A stretch of 64,000 nt of DNA. Origin: Viscum album (taxonomy: Eukaryota; Streptophyta; Magnoliopsida; Santalales; Viscaceae). The translations under genes were made by a program, and so were the position numbers. Below the pieces are notes generated by a model. That model was not told the DNA's origin. It did no database searches and saw nothing but the letters and a program-made list of their open reading frames with translations. The stretch is from contig OY728153.1 of assembly GCA_963277665.1 (NCBI GenBank), positions 273,456,250 to 273,520,249 of the forward strand, given 5' to 3'. This document shows, one piece after another, positions 1 to 10,905 of the stretch. Numbering within the stretch: the first letter of the stretch is position 1; every line of letters begins with the position of its first letter.

Positions 1-55
1 AGTACCCTCATTTTTTGGGTTTGCCTTGTTTTTTCTTTCAGGTATATAAATCCCT

Positions 56-68
56 AAGGTGGGGAGAA
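56..68 (+). other. Polypurine tract (plus-strand primer site)
   Basis: The purine-rich run AAGGTGGGGAGAA abuts the TGTAATG start of the LTR. This is the usual site of plus-strand DNA priming in Ty3/gypsy elements. The same arrangement with nearly the same sequence occurs at 62984-62996. Confidence 0.75.
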
Positions 69-410
69 TGTAATGTCCTATAATTTCTGTATAATTTTTT
101 TTATATGAAATTATTTTTAGACCACAAAATCTAACGTCCTATAATTCCAAGGCCCAGAGTTCCTGGAATGATCTGTCAAAAAAATTTTAAGTTTAAAATA
201 GCACATGTTAGTGGTTTTCCTGAAAAAATGGAAAAGATATTAAAAGGGTGCCTGGATCAGAAATCTAAGGGCACCATTGCATTCAAGATGGCAGGTTTAC
301 CCAAGGCCTGACTTAATTTTTGTTGTCATAGGCCTCTAGTGAGAAAACCCAAAATGGAATAATTGTAAATTAATTAATTAAATAAAATTATTTTAATTTT
401 GAAATGATTA

Positions 411-800
411 TAACTCACGAACGGTGACTCAAATTAAAAATTTGAGACCACCGCTAAACTCATGAGGGTATGATTTCCTTAGGTAGACCCTAACATTGGC
501 CGGCACAGGCCAACAATGAATGTTAGTTTTTGGCCGTAAATAAAATAATTAAGTAACAATTATTTTATTGTTAAATTATCTAACTTCTAAACTGTAACTC
601 AGATTGAAAATCCGAGATTACCATTGGATTTTTGGGGATGTTTTTCCCTTGGGTGGAGCCTAACCTTGACCGGTGTGGATAGAGGGAAACTGTTAATAAT
701 TTTTTTGAACTTTTTTAAGGTGCTTTCAGTAAACGCATGGGCGGCATTTCCTATCTTTTGAACTGGTGCTCAGATTAGAAATCTGAGGGAACTCTTGAAT
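411..800 (+). repeat. Triplicated ~171-bp module in the U3 part of the LTR
   Basis: Three diverged copies begin near 411, 581 and 753. Each has an AACT-rich lead, then GACTCAAATT or CTCAGATT-like sequence, then a short inverted element reading AAATTTGAG, AATCCGAG or AATCTGAG. The first two copies are followed by a line about a gypsy-like GGCCGG or GACCGG segment. Similar modules occur in the minus-strand gypsy LTRs near 53990-54180. Confidence 0.6.
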
Positions 801-1879
801 CCACAGCATCAGGATTCACTTAAGGGAGGATTAACTTCAACTATAGTTGGTCCAGTGAAAAAGTTATTTTTTGTGACTTTTAAAGAAATAATAAAATAAC
901 ATGGAGGTTGTTATTTTATTCTTTTTTTTCTTACCACCTGTTGAGCAGTAGTGGTAGGGAATGCAGATGCAGACAGACATTTAATATGAGATATTAAATG
1001 CTCGGTTACCCTTTGGTTTTGTAACCCCTCTCTTGTAATTAATTAGGTGCATTAATTACGTTAATTAATGAACCCCGTTAATTCCTCGTGCGTTACTCAC
1101 CCTTTTTCCCCTCTATTTAAGTGAGACTCCAGATGGAGTTTTGACACGGCTTCACCAAGAGAGGAACCTCTGGAAAAGTGACGCGATGCCATCCACTGAT
1201 GGAGAGGGAAGCTCGAGCCACAATGAACTGGGAGCGACAAATGTCGGTGGCTTCATCAAAGTGTAGATTCTCCTCCCACAACTGTGATGGCCCCAACGAA
1301 TCACGTGGTAGTGGTTGTCTTTTAATTTAGAGAAATTTCCATGATTCTTGTACTCGTTCTTAATTTTGTGAGTGGTCGTTGCGGGGGATTTGAATGGGTT
1401 TTATCATTATTTTAATGTGATGTATAAAATAATACCTCTTGTTAATGCTAACACGGAGGGAACGGGCCAAACGAACAAGGCCCAGACCCTCCGCCACTTG
1501 ATTTTTCATTATGTTCTTCGTAGGTGGGTTGTTCCAACTTGACAGAACCTTGAAAATGAGAGGCGTGCAACAACGGCGGCATCCCAGGAGGACCGTAGGC
1601 ATGTCTAGAAGAAATAACGGACCACTGGATCTCACCCGGTGGCCCGTGGAAGATTCTCCGGTGCGACACTGGCATGGAGACACCAGTGATCGACACCGAC
1701 GGGGAAAGCGGTGTCTGATGCTCGCCAGCAGCTGAGGAGGGTGGCGCAGCTCAGAACTACAACAAACAAAAAAAGTCGGCTGGTGTGGGTTGGCTATGGT
1801 GACAGTGAGGTGGCGCATCGTCGCACACCAAGGTGAACGGGCCACAGCTACGAAGTCACAGTGAAGGTCGGGACCCGCT

Positions 1880-2060
1880 CCCTGTAGGTCATGTGGGTGA
1901 CGAGGCGGCGCCAGGAGGCGCCGCCCTTTAATAAACTGAACGCCTCTTTGAGTCATTCAGGATGCGGACTGTGCGACCCCCGCATGGGTCGAACCAGCCA
2001 GTGGGGCGGGCCGGTCTGCGGGCCGGGTCGGGTCGGGCCGGTTCGGACCAGACTTGAACC
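1880..2060 (+). other. GC-rich island inside LTR
   Basis: A sharply GC-rich stretch in otherwise AT-rich DNA, with repeated GGGCCGG and GGGTCGG blocks near 2005-2045. It could host an open frame by chance (1891-2118), but that has no recognisable domain. Similar islands, on the opposite strand, sit in both LTRs of the element at 50401-61875. Confidence 0.6.
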
Positions 2061-2439
2061 CCTCTCGGGCCTAGATATGCTTAAAAGGTCGTATCTTGCA
2101 ATCCAGATATCTGTTTGATGAACCGTATTCGGCAGTGGGATCCTTGGAGTGAGACGGTACTTTTGAGATACTTCAAGTGAATTTCAGAGAAATTGGAGTT
2201 TGGCCGAGTTGAATCATACCTGAATCCAACAAGACCCTCGACACTAAAATTCTTATAGCATACAGACCGAGTGTTTGGTTGACGCGTCGTCTATTGCGTT
2301 GGAACCCTTATAACATGACGAATCATCGGGTTACTTACTTGTGGAACTTAGTGGTGGTTGAGGTATAACTGATAACTGTAGGAGGAGAACTAGGGTGCTT
2401 CTTGTAGTGAGATTTAGGATGGATACTCCCTTGATGACT

Positions 2440-3060
2440 CAAGGCGTGAGTATTCCTTACTCCTCTACTCCGGTAGAGACGGGACTCCCCACGTCATGAG
2501 TGCAGGTTCGTTTCCCTTTGATTTATTTTTCTAACTTTGGAGTTGGTACCTCCATATTAGACTAGGGTGAAGGACCTATATATTAGGAGTAGGTATTCCC
2601 CTATCAACCCAGGGTGTGGGTCCTCCTTATACAGTGCTACAGCAGAGTCGGTACTCCCCTGACGTACTAGGGTGCGGGACCCCACAGTGAACAAACTACC
2701 AGAGTTATACTCCCCTACCTGGTAGGGTATGGGTCCACACATATTGAGTCAGTACTCCCCTATCATACTAAGGTGCGAGTCCTCTATCATGGGGTCGGTA
2801 CTCCATTGACGTACTAGGGAGCAGGTCCCCCACAGCGAACAAACTACCATAGTTGTACTCCCATACCAGGTAGGGTGTAGGTACTCACATATAGATTCAG
2901 TACTCCCTTGTCGTGCCAGGGTGCGGTTCCTCTAGCCTGGGGTTGGTACTCCCCCGACGCACTAGGGCGCTGGTCCCCCACAACAAACAAACTACCAGAG
3001 TTTTACTCCCCTACTGGGTATGGTGCGGGTCCTCACATATGGAGTAGTACTCCCCCGTCT
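2440..3060 (+). repeat. Tandem repeat, ~147-bp unit with 59+44+44 bp subunits
   Basis: The phrase GTCGGTACTCC (or GTTGGTACTCC) recurs at 2647, 2794 and 2942, giving a period of 147-148 bp. Within the unit, TACTCCCCT blocks followed by an ACTAGGGTGCGGG-like segment recur at spacings of 59, 44 and 44 bp. Less regular copies extend to the left from about 2440. Confidence 0.8.
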
Positions 3061-4189
3061 CGGAGTAGCAATAGGGAGTGGATCCTTCAGGGGAATTGGA
3101 TCTCCCTCGACTGCAGGACACAGTGTCAAGGAGTGGAACCCTTCACTTGGTTTCCCTTGGTCCTGCCTCAGGCGCAAGACTGTGACTGTGAGACCTCTAG
3201 TGTCGGGCAGTAAAGGTATTTTTAGCAGAAATTTCCCGATGGAGCATTTCCTTTCAGACGTTCCATTGGGAATGGTTGATTTGTACCTGATGGAGTACAT
3301 CTCTCAGACAGGTTCCATCAGGGATGTCCAGTTCATGGAGTGTGTACTCCTGATCCTTGAGTTATGCTTTAATCCTTCTTTAGAAATCCTAGAAATGGAT
3401 TGAGGTTGGGGAATTATGTTTCTTTGTGGATGAGACAAGTATATTTGGTTTGAGATGAGTCTTTTTCTTTGTGCTTGTGATCGAGATAATTTTTTTTGGT
3501 TTTCCTTTGTGGAATTCTGAGAGACCTTCGGGGGTCTTGGGGTCCCTACTGGGTATTGTTATACTCACCCCTGCACAGACTTCACCCACACCTTGTTGTG
3601 TCTTATGCAGACGACAGGCAACCTTGATTGAGACTTGGGGAGCTAGGACTTGCTGTGGACGAAGGTGACTGGTGGATGAGGAGAGTTGCGTGATGAGTTG
3701 TACCTAACCTTCAGGTAGGATCCTTGGTGGACGATCCCAGGAGTTGTTTTCTGTTTTTAAGTTGTAGTTGTACCTTTTCAGTTGGACTTGTATTCCACCA
3801 CCCCCTCTATTTTTTTTACACACTATTACTACTGCAGTTTTACTTCGCAGTTGCATCTTGTTGTGTTCTTAGTCTGTGTGATTGTATAGGTTTAAAGGCA
3901 ATGCCTTCCCATTTTAGGGATACGCCTTTCTGGTGCTAGTCGCCAACCCCTGGCCTGTGGAAGGTGGGCTTGGGGTATTCACAGCACGGGCCCTAGGGGA
4001 CGGGTCATGACAGTGGGTCCCACCATGGGGTTCGGTTTATGTCTGAGTTTGATTGATTTTCAAAAAATAAATATATTCAATATTATTCGAGTTTATACTA
4101 ATAGATTTTTAATTTATTTACTCATTGTATTCATAAGTAATTAAGTGAATATAAATAAATATTTTTTGAATGAATATTAATATTCATGG

Positions 4190-4898
4190 TTTGTTGAGTA
4201 TTTCATGGGAGAAGTGAGTCGAGTTAATGATTCATGTTTTATCATGTAACATATATCTTATGTTATAAGTCTGTGATAAAATTTAGATGATGTTTATGAT
4301 ACATAAACTAAGTCATTAAGGGAATATTTGGAATGTTTAAGTTACCCGGGGGTCTAAGTGAAATTTATAAGACTTTAAACCTACCCATATAAGTCTTGAG
4401 AAGCCCAAATTCAAGGTAATATTCATTGAAATGAATTTTAGAGTCTCTCTCTTCCTCTTCTCTTCCAAATTGTAGAGTGAGAAAGAAGAGATTTGGGCAC
4501 CTCAATCCAAGTTCTTCATCCTGAATTGAACAAACGGTGCTCAGGAAATTGCAAGGATGTCAAAATCATCTTTGACTCCCCACACTAGCACCTAGAAACT
4601 GAAGATCGACATTTTAACTAACTCTTTAAATGTTTGTGGAAGATCTTGAGAGATCTGACATTGGTTCCTTTGAGGAACGATCTTAGGTAACGAGTGAAAC
4701 GTGATTCTAATCAAAATCAGAAGTGGAGCGGTTTTGATTTAATTTTGTGTTTTTAATTCATCATGATTAATTAAATTGTACATGATTATTAGATGAATCT
4801 GGACTAGGATATACTATATTTGATGTTTTGAAATAAATTTAGGCTTGAAATTTTTAAAATACCATTTTTCATGCTTTCGCAAAGCCCGAGTTCCTTCA
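4190..4898 (+). mobile_element. Possible Ty1/copia-type LTR fragment
   Basis: The 3' part has U5-like features: a pyrimidine-rich GAGTCTCTCTCTTCC near 4440, and an end CGAGTTCCTTCA at 4887-4898 followed at once by GAGCATCAGAGAG, which could be a decayed tRNA-iMet primer site. The left boundary (a TGTTGAG at 4192) is a guess because no second LTR copy is present. It may be a solo LTR or the 5' LTR of a dead element. Confidence 0.3.
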
Positions 4899-6331
4899 AT
4901 GAGCATCAGAGAGACCATGTATTTAATTAAGTAAAATTAAAATTAAAATTTTCATTTTTTTCAGGAAGAGGGAATTTCCATGGTCCTGGTGCCAGAAAAA
5001 TTGTATCAATCGAGGATTGGATGACCGAGATATGGTCATCTGAAGATCGAAATTATAATTTTTTAGGATTAATCAGAAGAAAAAATGGTTATCGGGTTGT
5101 TGATATTAAAAAAAATAATAATAAAAAGTTTTAGGAATCGGGTGAGTATTACCCAGTATACTATTCATATGAATAGTACCCAAGTACTATTACCAAGAAT
5201 AGTTATGTCGGGTGATTTCCATGAATAGTTATACAGGGTGATTTCCAAGTATTATGGAAAAAAAATAAAAATATTATTTTATAATATATATATATATATA
5301 GTCATATGATTACATATATAATGTATATTTATATGTAGGTTCCTGGGAGAAAGTATTTGTATATATATTATATATACCACCTGGGAGATTGTTTTCATGA
5401 GTCTCCCTTGTTAAAAAAGACAAGCCTGATGAAATAGGATTTTTAAAAAAATTAAAAAAAATAACAAAAGTTAAAAAGGGAAGTTAGTGGGGTCATGCCC
5501 CTGCATGGAATAAGGAAGAAGGGATCCCCTTTTATGGGAGGAAAATTGGGGTGTTATGATCCAAAAAACATTTTTTTATCTGTGTATATGTAGTACCTAA
5601 TGAGGGGAACCCATCCCCCTGCCTATGTGTGCCACCGACCCGACACCCTTACCAAGTAGGCCCGACCCCGGGCAGACTGATCATAAGCCTCAAGTATAAT
5701 TTATTACAAATTTAATTTATTTATGTGAGTTTAATGCATATAGATTGATCATAAGCCTTAGAATGACCAATGCATGTCTGGTATTTTCTTATTTATTTAT
5801 TTAATTATTGAAATGCATGGTTTGTAATAATTATTTAATAAATTATGATCTATGTATCATCTTTTGCACCATTATATATATAAACACCTACACACCCAAA
5901 ATGAATTTAGTTATCTTTAATCCACATTCCTGATATCCCCTTGTCTATGTGTGAGTACTGTTGTATAATGGTGATGGTGAAGAGTGATGTAGTTCGTGCT
6001 GAGATTTGGTGACGTACCAGACAGGAGTTCGACACACTGGGTCAGGTGAGTGCTGAAACTCGAGTCGCATGCATAGCAACTCAAACAGTTACCCATGGGG
6101 TTTAGGTTGATCTATTATTCACTCAATTGATCAACCATTAGTATTGACTCATGATCACGTCGTTTAATTTTATTTATGCATGGTTTATTTATATATATGT
6201 GTGTAGTTTTATACGCAATCATGTAAAATAATAAGCAAGCATGTATAGATAAAATGAACCACTATGGTGAATATATTTCTATTTATAGAATTATAAAGAT
6301 GCGAGTATGGTTACATAGAACAAACAAATTT
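4899..6331. other. Gene-free AT-rich stretch
   Basis: I see no coding sequence or RNA gene. There is an 18-bp perfect palindrome at 5160-5177 (ACTATTCATATGAATAGT), a TA-dinucleotide run near 5283-5300, and a short GC-richer patch at 5620-5675. If the piece at 4190-4898 is a copia LTR, the left part of this stretch would be its internal region, but no gag or pol motif supports that. Confidence 0.5.
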
Positions 6332-6345
6332 CACTATAAAAAAAC
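6332..6345 (+). repeat. CACTA left terminal inverted repeat
   Basis: CACTATAAAAAAAC matches the reverse complement of 20563-20576 at all 14 positions. Confidence 0.8.
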
Positions 6346-6620
6346 TGTAATTTAGTGGCATTTTTTTAGCGGTGTTTCTTAAAAACATTGCTGATTTTTA
6401 AATTTAGCTATGTTTTTTAGGAAATTTTGTTAAGTTAACGACGTTTCTAGAAAACATCGCTAATTTAGCGATGTTTATGAAAAACGTTGCTAAGTTAGTG
6501 AAGTTTCGTGAAAAATCTCCCTAAATTAGCGACGTTTCCTCAAAAACGTCGCTAAATTAGCAAAGTTTTTCAGGAAACGTGGCTAAATTAGCAACGGTTT
6601 TCGGGAAACTTTGCTAAAAA
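6346..6620. repeat. CACTA subterminal hairpin array
   Basis: About six near-palindromic units, each roughly TTAGCGACGTTT, a few bases, then AAACGTCGCTAA, follow each other. The clearest is at 6523-6555. Subterminal arrays like this are known in CACTA elements as binding sites for the element's DNA-binding transposase protein. That role here is inferred from family knowledge. Confidence 0.7.
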
Positions 6621-7676
6621 TATATATATTTATATAGCTCATTTCCCCGCATCGATGTAAATATATATTTAGATATATATATTTATATTAATATATATAA
6701 ACACAGATACATATATATAAACATATATATATAAACACACACACACATATATATACATCTAAATATATAAATATATATATACATATATTTATGTATAAAA
6801 TCACACATATATTTTAAATTTAGTCACATTTTTAAGAAAATACGGCTATTTTAGCAGCACTTTTACCAGTGTTTTAAAACGTGACTAATTATATATATAT
6901 AATTATAATCATTATTATATATATGTATACATACACATATATATTTACACACACACATATTATATATAAACATATATATATTAATATAAGCATAATATAT
7001 ATAATATATATACATATATATATAATATAAACACACACACAGATATATATATATATATATATATAATATAAACATATAAATAAACATAAAATATAAACAT
7101 TTATATATATATAATATAAATATATATATATATAATGTAAAATATAAACATGTATATAAATATAATACAATATAAACATATATATATATATATATGAACA
7201 TAAAATATAAACACACATATATATATTAATATAATATATATATAATATTAAATCTTAAATACTAAAATATATTTATATATATAAAAATATAACATAATAC
7301 AATTAAATATTTTAAATTTAGTCATGTTTTTAGAAAAACATGACTATTTTAGTGACATTTGTACCATCGTTTTAAAATGTGGCTGATTACACACACACAC
7401 ACACACATATTTACACACACACATATTAATATAATCATATAATATATGTATATACATATATATATATAAACACATATATATATGTATATATAATATAAAC
7501 ATATAAACATATATATATATATATAATGCAAACACATAAATAAATAAATATATATATATATAATATAAACATATATATATAAACATAAAACATAAAACAT
7601 AAAATATAATATATATATATATGTATAAATATATATATATATATGTATAAATATATATATATATATATATGTATAA

Positions 7677-7707
<31 letters not shown>

Positions 7708-7790
7708 TATATATATGTATGTATGTATATATATATATATATATTAAATACTAAAATCTATTTATATATATATACATACATATAAAAAAT
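6620..7790. repeat. AT and CA microsatellite block with a ~497-bp duplication
   Basis: Long runs of (AT)n, (TATG)n and (CA)n fill this stretch. A recognisable segment, TTTTAAATTTAGTCA followed by a CACTA-type motif, occurs near 6811 and again near 7308, so the block is a diverged tandem duplication of about 497 bp. Minus-strand open frames here (6863-7600) encode only Tyr/Ile-rich low-complexity peptides and are not genes. Confidence 0.75.
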
Positions 7791-7933
7791 ATATTTTTTT
7801 ATTAATAACAAGAATGGGTCGGTTGGTTGAACCTTTAGGTGGGAATCGGCAGGTCCGGTGATCAAATACTCATGAATGCAATTTTATACAGGGTGTGTGG
7901 GGCGGTACTTTGGGGGGTGTGGCGGTGCAAGGT

Positions 7934-8690
7934 ACTTAATGGGAGGGCGAGGTGGGTAAGGGCTACAGGACATGAGCGGCGATATGAGGTACTTGGTGGG
8001 AGGGTAATGCGGGGCACGAGAGGGGAGGCACGGTACTATAGGGTATGCAGTTAAAGTGATTTATGGGAGGGGAAGCGGTACTGGATGGTGAGGGGAGGGG
8101 CAGGCGGTACATGGAGAGGGGGAAGGTTTTTATTTTCTATTATAAAAAAATTAAAAAAATTAAAAAAATCCAAACAAATTTACTGTGACAAAACTATAAA
8201 TTTCAAAAAAAATATTGATGTTTTCTAGTAACGTTGGTAAATGAGGTATTATTTACCGATGTTTCTAGAAAACATTGATAAATAAGGTGTCACTAAATAG
8301 TGATGTTGTAACTTAATGGGAGGCTGAGGTGGGTAAGGGGTATAGGACATGAGCGGTGATATGAGGTACTTGGTGGGAGGGTAATGTGGGGCACGAGAGG
8401 GGAGGCACAGTACTATAGGGTATGCGGTTAAGGTGATTTATGGGAGGGGAAGCGGTACTGGATGGTGGGGGGAGGGGCAGGCAGTACTTGGGGAGGGGGA
8501 AGGTTTTTATTTTCTATTATAAAAAAATTAAAAAATTAAAAAAAAATCCATACAAATTTACTATGACAAAACTATAAATTTCAAAAAAAAAATATTAATG
8601 TTTTCTAGTAACGTTGGTAAATGAGGTGTTATTTACCGATGTTTCTAGAAAACGTCGATAAATGAGGTGTTGTTAAATAGTGATGTTGTA
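7934..8690. repeat. Tandem duplication, 377-380 bp, G-rich with GGTAC motifs
   Basis: Copy A starts at 7934 (ACTTAATGGGAGGG) and copy B at 8311 (ACTTAATGGGAGGC). Each has a G-rich half and an AT-rich half ending in a CACTA-type motif and TAGTGATGTTGTA. GGTAC recurs at 7904, 7931, 7988, 8032, 8077 and 8106, with two intact and two mutated counterparts in copy B. No gene is apparent; the 71-codon plus-strand frame at 7839-8054 is chance. Confidence 0.85.
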
Positions 8691-8700
8691 ACAACCTAGT

Positions 8701-8705
8701 GATGT
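8701..8705. other. Target-site duplication GATGT (left copy)
   Basis: GATGT precedes the chromovirus 5' LTR and recurs at 20304-20308 straight after the 3' LTR. Joining the two sides restores continuous CACTA subterminal sequence. Confidence 0.8.
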
Positions 8706-8859
8706 TGTAACACTCTAGGATCATATCAATAAAATTTCTCTTCTTATGTTTAGTTCATATAGTATAAATCATATAAAATCACTTAGAGAACATAATACAA
8801 ACCTTATAAATAAGAATGAATGAAATAATAGGTATTTCTAGAAGTTAAGGGACCTATAC

Positions 8860-8945
8860 CGATGAAATAGTAACCTAGCCTTAGGAATAGTAATATGACC
8901 CTTATGAATAGTAAATCAACTTAATGAATAGTAACCTCACCTATG
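8860..8945 (+). repeat. Short GAATAGTAA repeat cluster in LTR
   Basis: GAATAGTAA or GAAATAGTAA recurs four times at about 20-bp spacing, with intervening text such as TATGACCCTTAT. The 3' LTR has the same cluster at 17258-17330. Confidence 0.65.
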
Positions 8946-9596
8946 TTTGTATAAATAAAATTTAGACATCTTATAAATGAAAGTATGATATAATTATATC
9001 ATGGTATAAGTAAGTGAATATTTTTTAAAAATTAATAATTAAGTGTTGGTATTTTTTAAGTCATAAATATTTAATTATAATTTTATAAATAATAAAGTGA
9101 TTTAAAATAAAATTCATTTTCTTTAAATGTATTCATAAATAAATATTTTTTTTGTCTTTTTATTTTAGGATAATTTTATGAGAGCATAGTAAATCTTTGA
9201 AAGTATTAAAAAATCAGTTATAAATTTAAAATCTGTATTTTTTGAGTAAATGATGGTTTTAATTAAAAATTAAAATTATCATATATAGAAAATTATTTTC
9301 AAAAAATGGAGTTTATTTTTGAATTATACACATCAAAAAATGGTTAAGGTGATTTTTTTGTATTTTTCTAAAATACTTGGTTTTTTTGTGAATAATAAAA
9401 TACAGTAATTTATGGTATAAATACATTATAAGTTAAACACACTATTCCTTGATTCATCTCTAATTTAAGTTTCATAATCTCAAACTTCTCTTAATTATTT
9501 TAATATATTTGATGATAATTCTCAAACTATTCATAGTCTTTAGCCAAAATAATAAACACATGAATAAAATATTCAAAAATCACCCCCCTCCTCTAC

Positions 9597-9604
9597 TATA
9601 AATA
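9597..9604 (+). promoter_or_regulatory. Candidate LTR TATA box
   Basis: TATAAATA lies in a pyrimidine-rich setting about 890 bp into the LTR and is followed by CCACCCC. In the 3' LTR the matching site has decayed (AATGAATACC near 17991). The assignment comes from sequence alone. Confidence 0.45.
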
Positions 9605-10639
9605 CCACCCCTTTTCCTCACATCGTTAAAGCTTTGAGACTTGTCAAATTTATGCCCAGACTTATTTCCAAGCCTCTCCCCCACTCTTAGTAGCTTCTAG
9701 TCTTAATAAAAGACCAAAACCAATCCCCTTAAGGAGGTTCTCAAGTAGGAGTATCCAAGAGGTAAAATCCTCTTCCTTTTCCTTTTAATTTCTTTTCAAG
9801 TTCTTTTCTTTTATTATTCACTCCTCACCTTCTCTATCCGAATGAGCATGATAGCTCCAATATAATATATATAATTTAATGGTATCATGTTAATAGAATA
9901 TTCTCACTCAAACTCCTTTCTCTCTCTCTCTTTTATTTTAAAAACGAAATCATCATCCAAGAGGTGCCGATTTACAACCTTCATGGACGACGGATTTTTA
10001 TTATTCAATTTCTCCTTAAAGTATGGTAATGAAACCATTTTTATGGTTAAAAAAAACTATAACATATTTATTAGAACCTTTTTGGTGTAATAGAAGTAAC
10101 ATATTTACATAATACTAAACCATAAAACAAAATGAGTTTGTTATGATCAATAACCACCGTAATAATCTAAATGATTATCACTAAATGTTTTATCTAATGA
10201 TTTATCCTCATACCATATAAAAAATGATATATATAACCATTTAAACTTTTTTTTGTTCATAAATAACATATAAATCCAATTTTTTATAATTATACCCATT
10301 TTACATGAACTCCATTACTTATAAATAAGTGAACTAATCATGAAAACCAAGGAAACAAATGCTCCAGAATAATAAAATTGTATCTTATAACAGATCAAAA
10401 AACCATAAATAAAAATAATAAAATTATACCAAATAAATTACATGTAGAAAAGATTCTGAATTAATTAATTAATGGATTTAATTTGATTATCCATGATATT
10501 AAGGTCAAGTGCAGAACACATTCGGACATAAGGTAGGGGTTTTCTTCCCAAACCTCCATTTTCATTTGGGTTATGCTCTATTCCTCTATACACCAATGTA
10601 ATTCTTCCTTATTTTTATATGTTTATTAGGTTATTGGGG

Positions 10640-10905
10640 GTAAAATTACATTAAACACATACACTCTACACACACAATCCAGAAAATCAGGCCATGTCCC
10701 CCCCAAGGGATAACCCGCCCATCAAGCCTTATTTATTCAGTACATGGACCGAAGGCCTAGTGGGCATGAAGCCTGTTACATGGACCAAAGTCCCACAAAT
10801 TGGCATGAATAACCAATGCAGCATCATGCCTGCATCATTATCTACCTGCATCATGCCTACATCACCACCTTTCTGCATTATGCCTGCATCACCGCCTGCC
10901 TGGGG
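10640..10905 (+). repeat. Segment specific to the 5' LTR, with a ~26-bp minisatellite
   Basis: This stretch is not matched in the 3' LTR, where about 100 bp of unrelated AT-rich DNA stands at 19010-19105. Its right part (10815-10905) has about three imperfect copies of a unit containing CTGCATCATGCCTGCATCA. It may be an insertion or a local expansion; I see no clear terminal duplication. Confidence 0.5.

Larger units (their letters stand above)
1..4012 (+). mobile_element. Ty3/gypsy retrotransposon, 3' end only (Tekay/Del-like)
   Basis: Only the extreme 3' end of the internal region, a polypurine tract and one complete LTR lie in the window; the rest of the element is off the left edge. The LTR opens with TGTAATGTCC just after the purine tract and closes with GGTCATGACA, a start and end typical of plant chromoviruses with very long LTRs. 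No PBS follows the LTR, which confirms it is the 3' copy. There is no coding sequence. The clade assignment rests on LTR length and termini and on resemblance to the minus-strand element at 50401-61875, so it is an inference. Confidence 0.7.
69..4012 (+). repeat. 3' LTR, about 3.94 kb
   Basis: The LTR runs from TGTAATGTCC to ATGACA. It contains a triplicated module (411-800), a TATA-like CTATTTAAG near 1112, a GC-rich island (1880-2060) and a tandem array (2440-3060). Long open frames in it, for example a 198-codon minus-strand frame at 1360-1956, lie in the GC-rich part, match no domain I recognise and are treated as chance. The 5' partner is outside the window, so no age can be estimated. 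Confidence 0.7.

Noticed and set aside
1360..1956. 198-codon minus-strand open frame
   Set aside because: It lies wholly in an LTR with no recognisable domain, and overlaps other equally unconvincing frames in the GC-richer part.
2440..3060. Possible centromeric satellite
   Set aside because: Only about four units exist and they are bounded by LTR sequence.
6863..7600. Minus-strand open frames of 80-117 codons
   Set aside because: They are translations of AT and CA microsatellites and give only Tyr/Ile/Cys-rich low-complexity peptides.
7839..8054. 71-codon Gly/Arg-rich frame
   Set aside because: It comes from the G-rich tandem duplication and is not kept open in the second copy.
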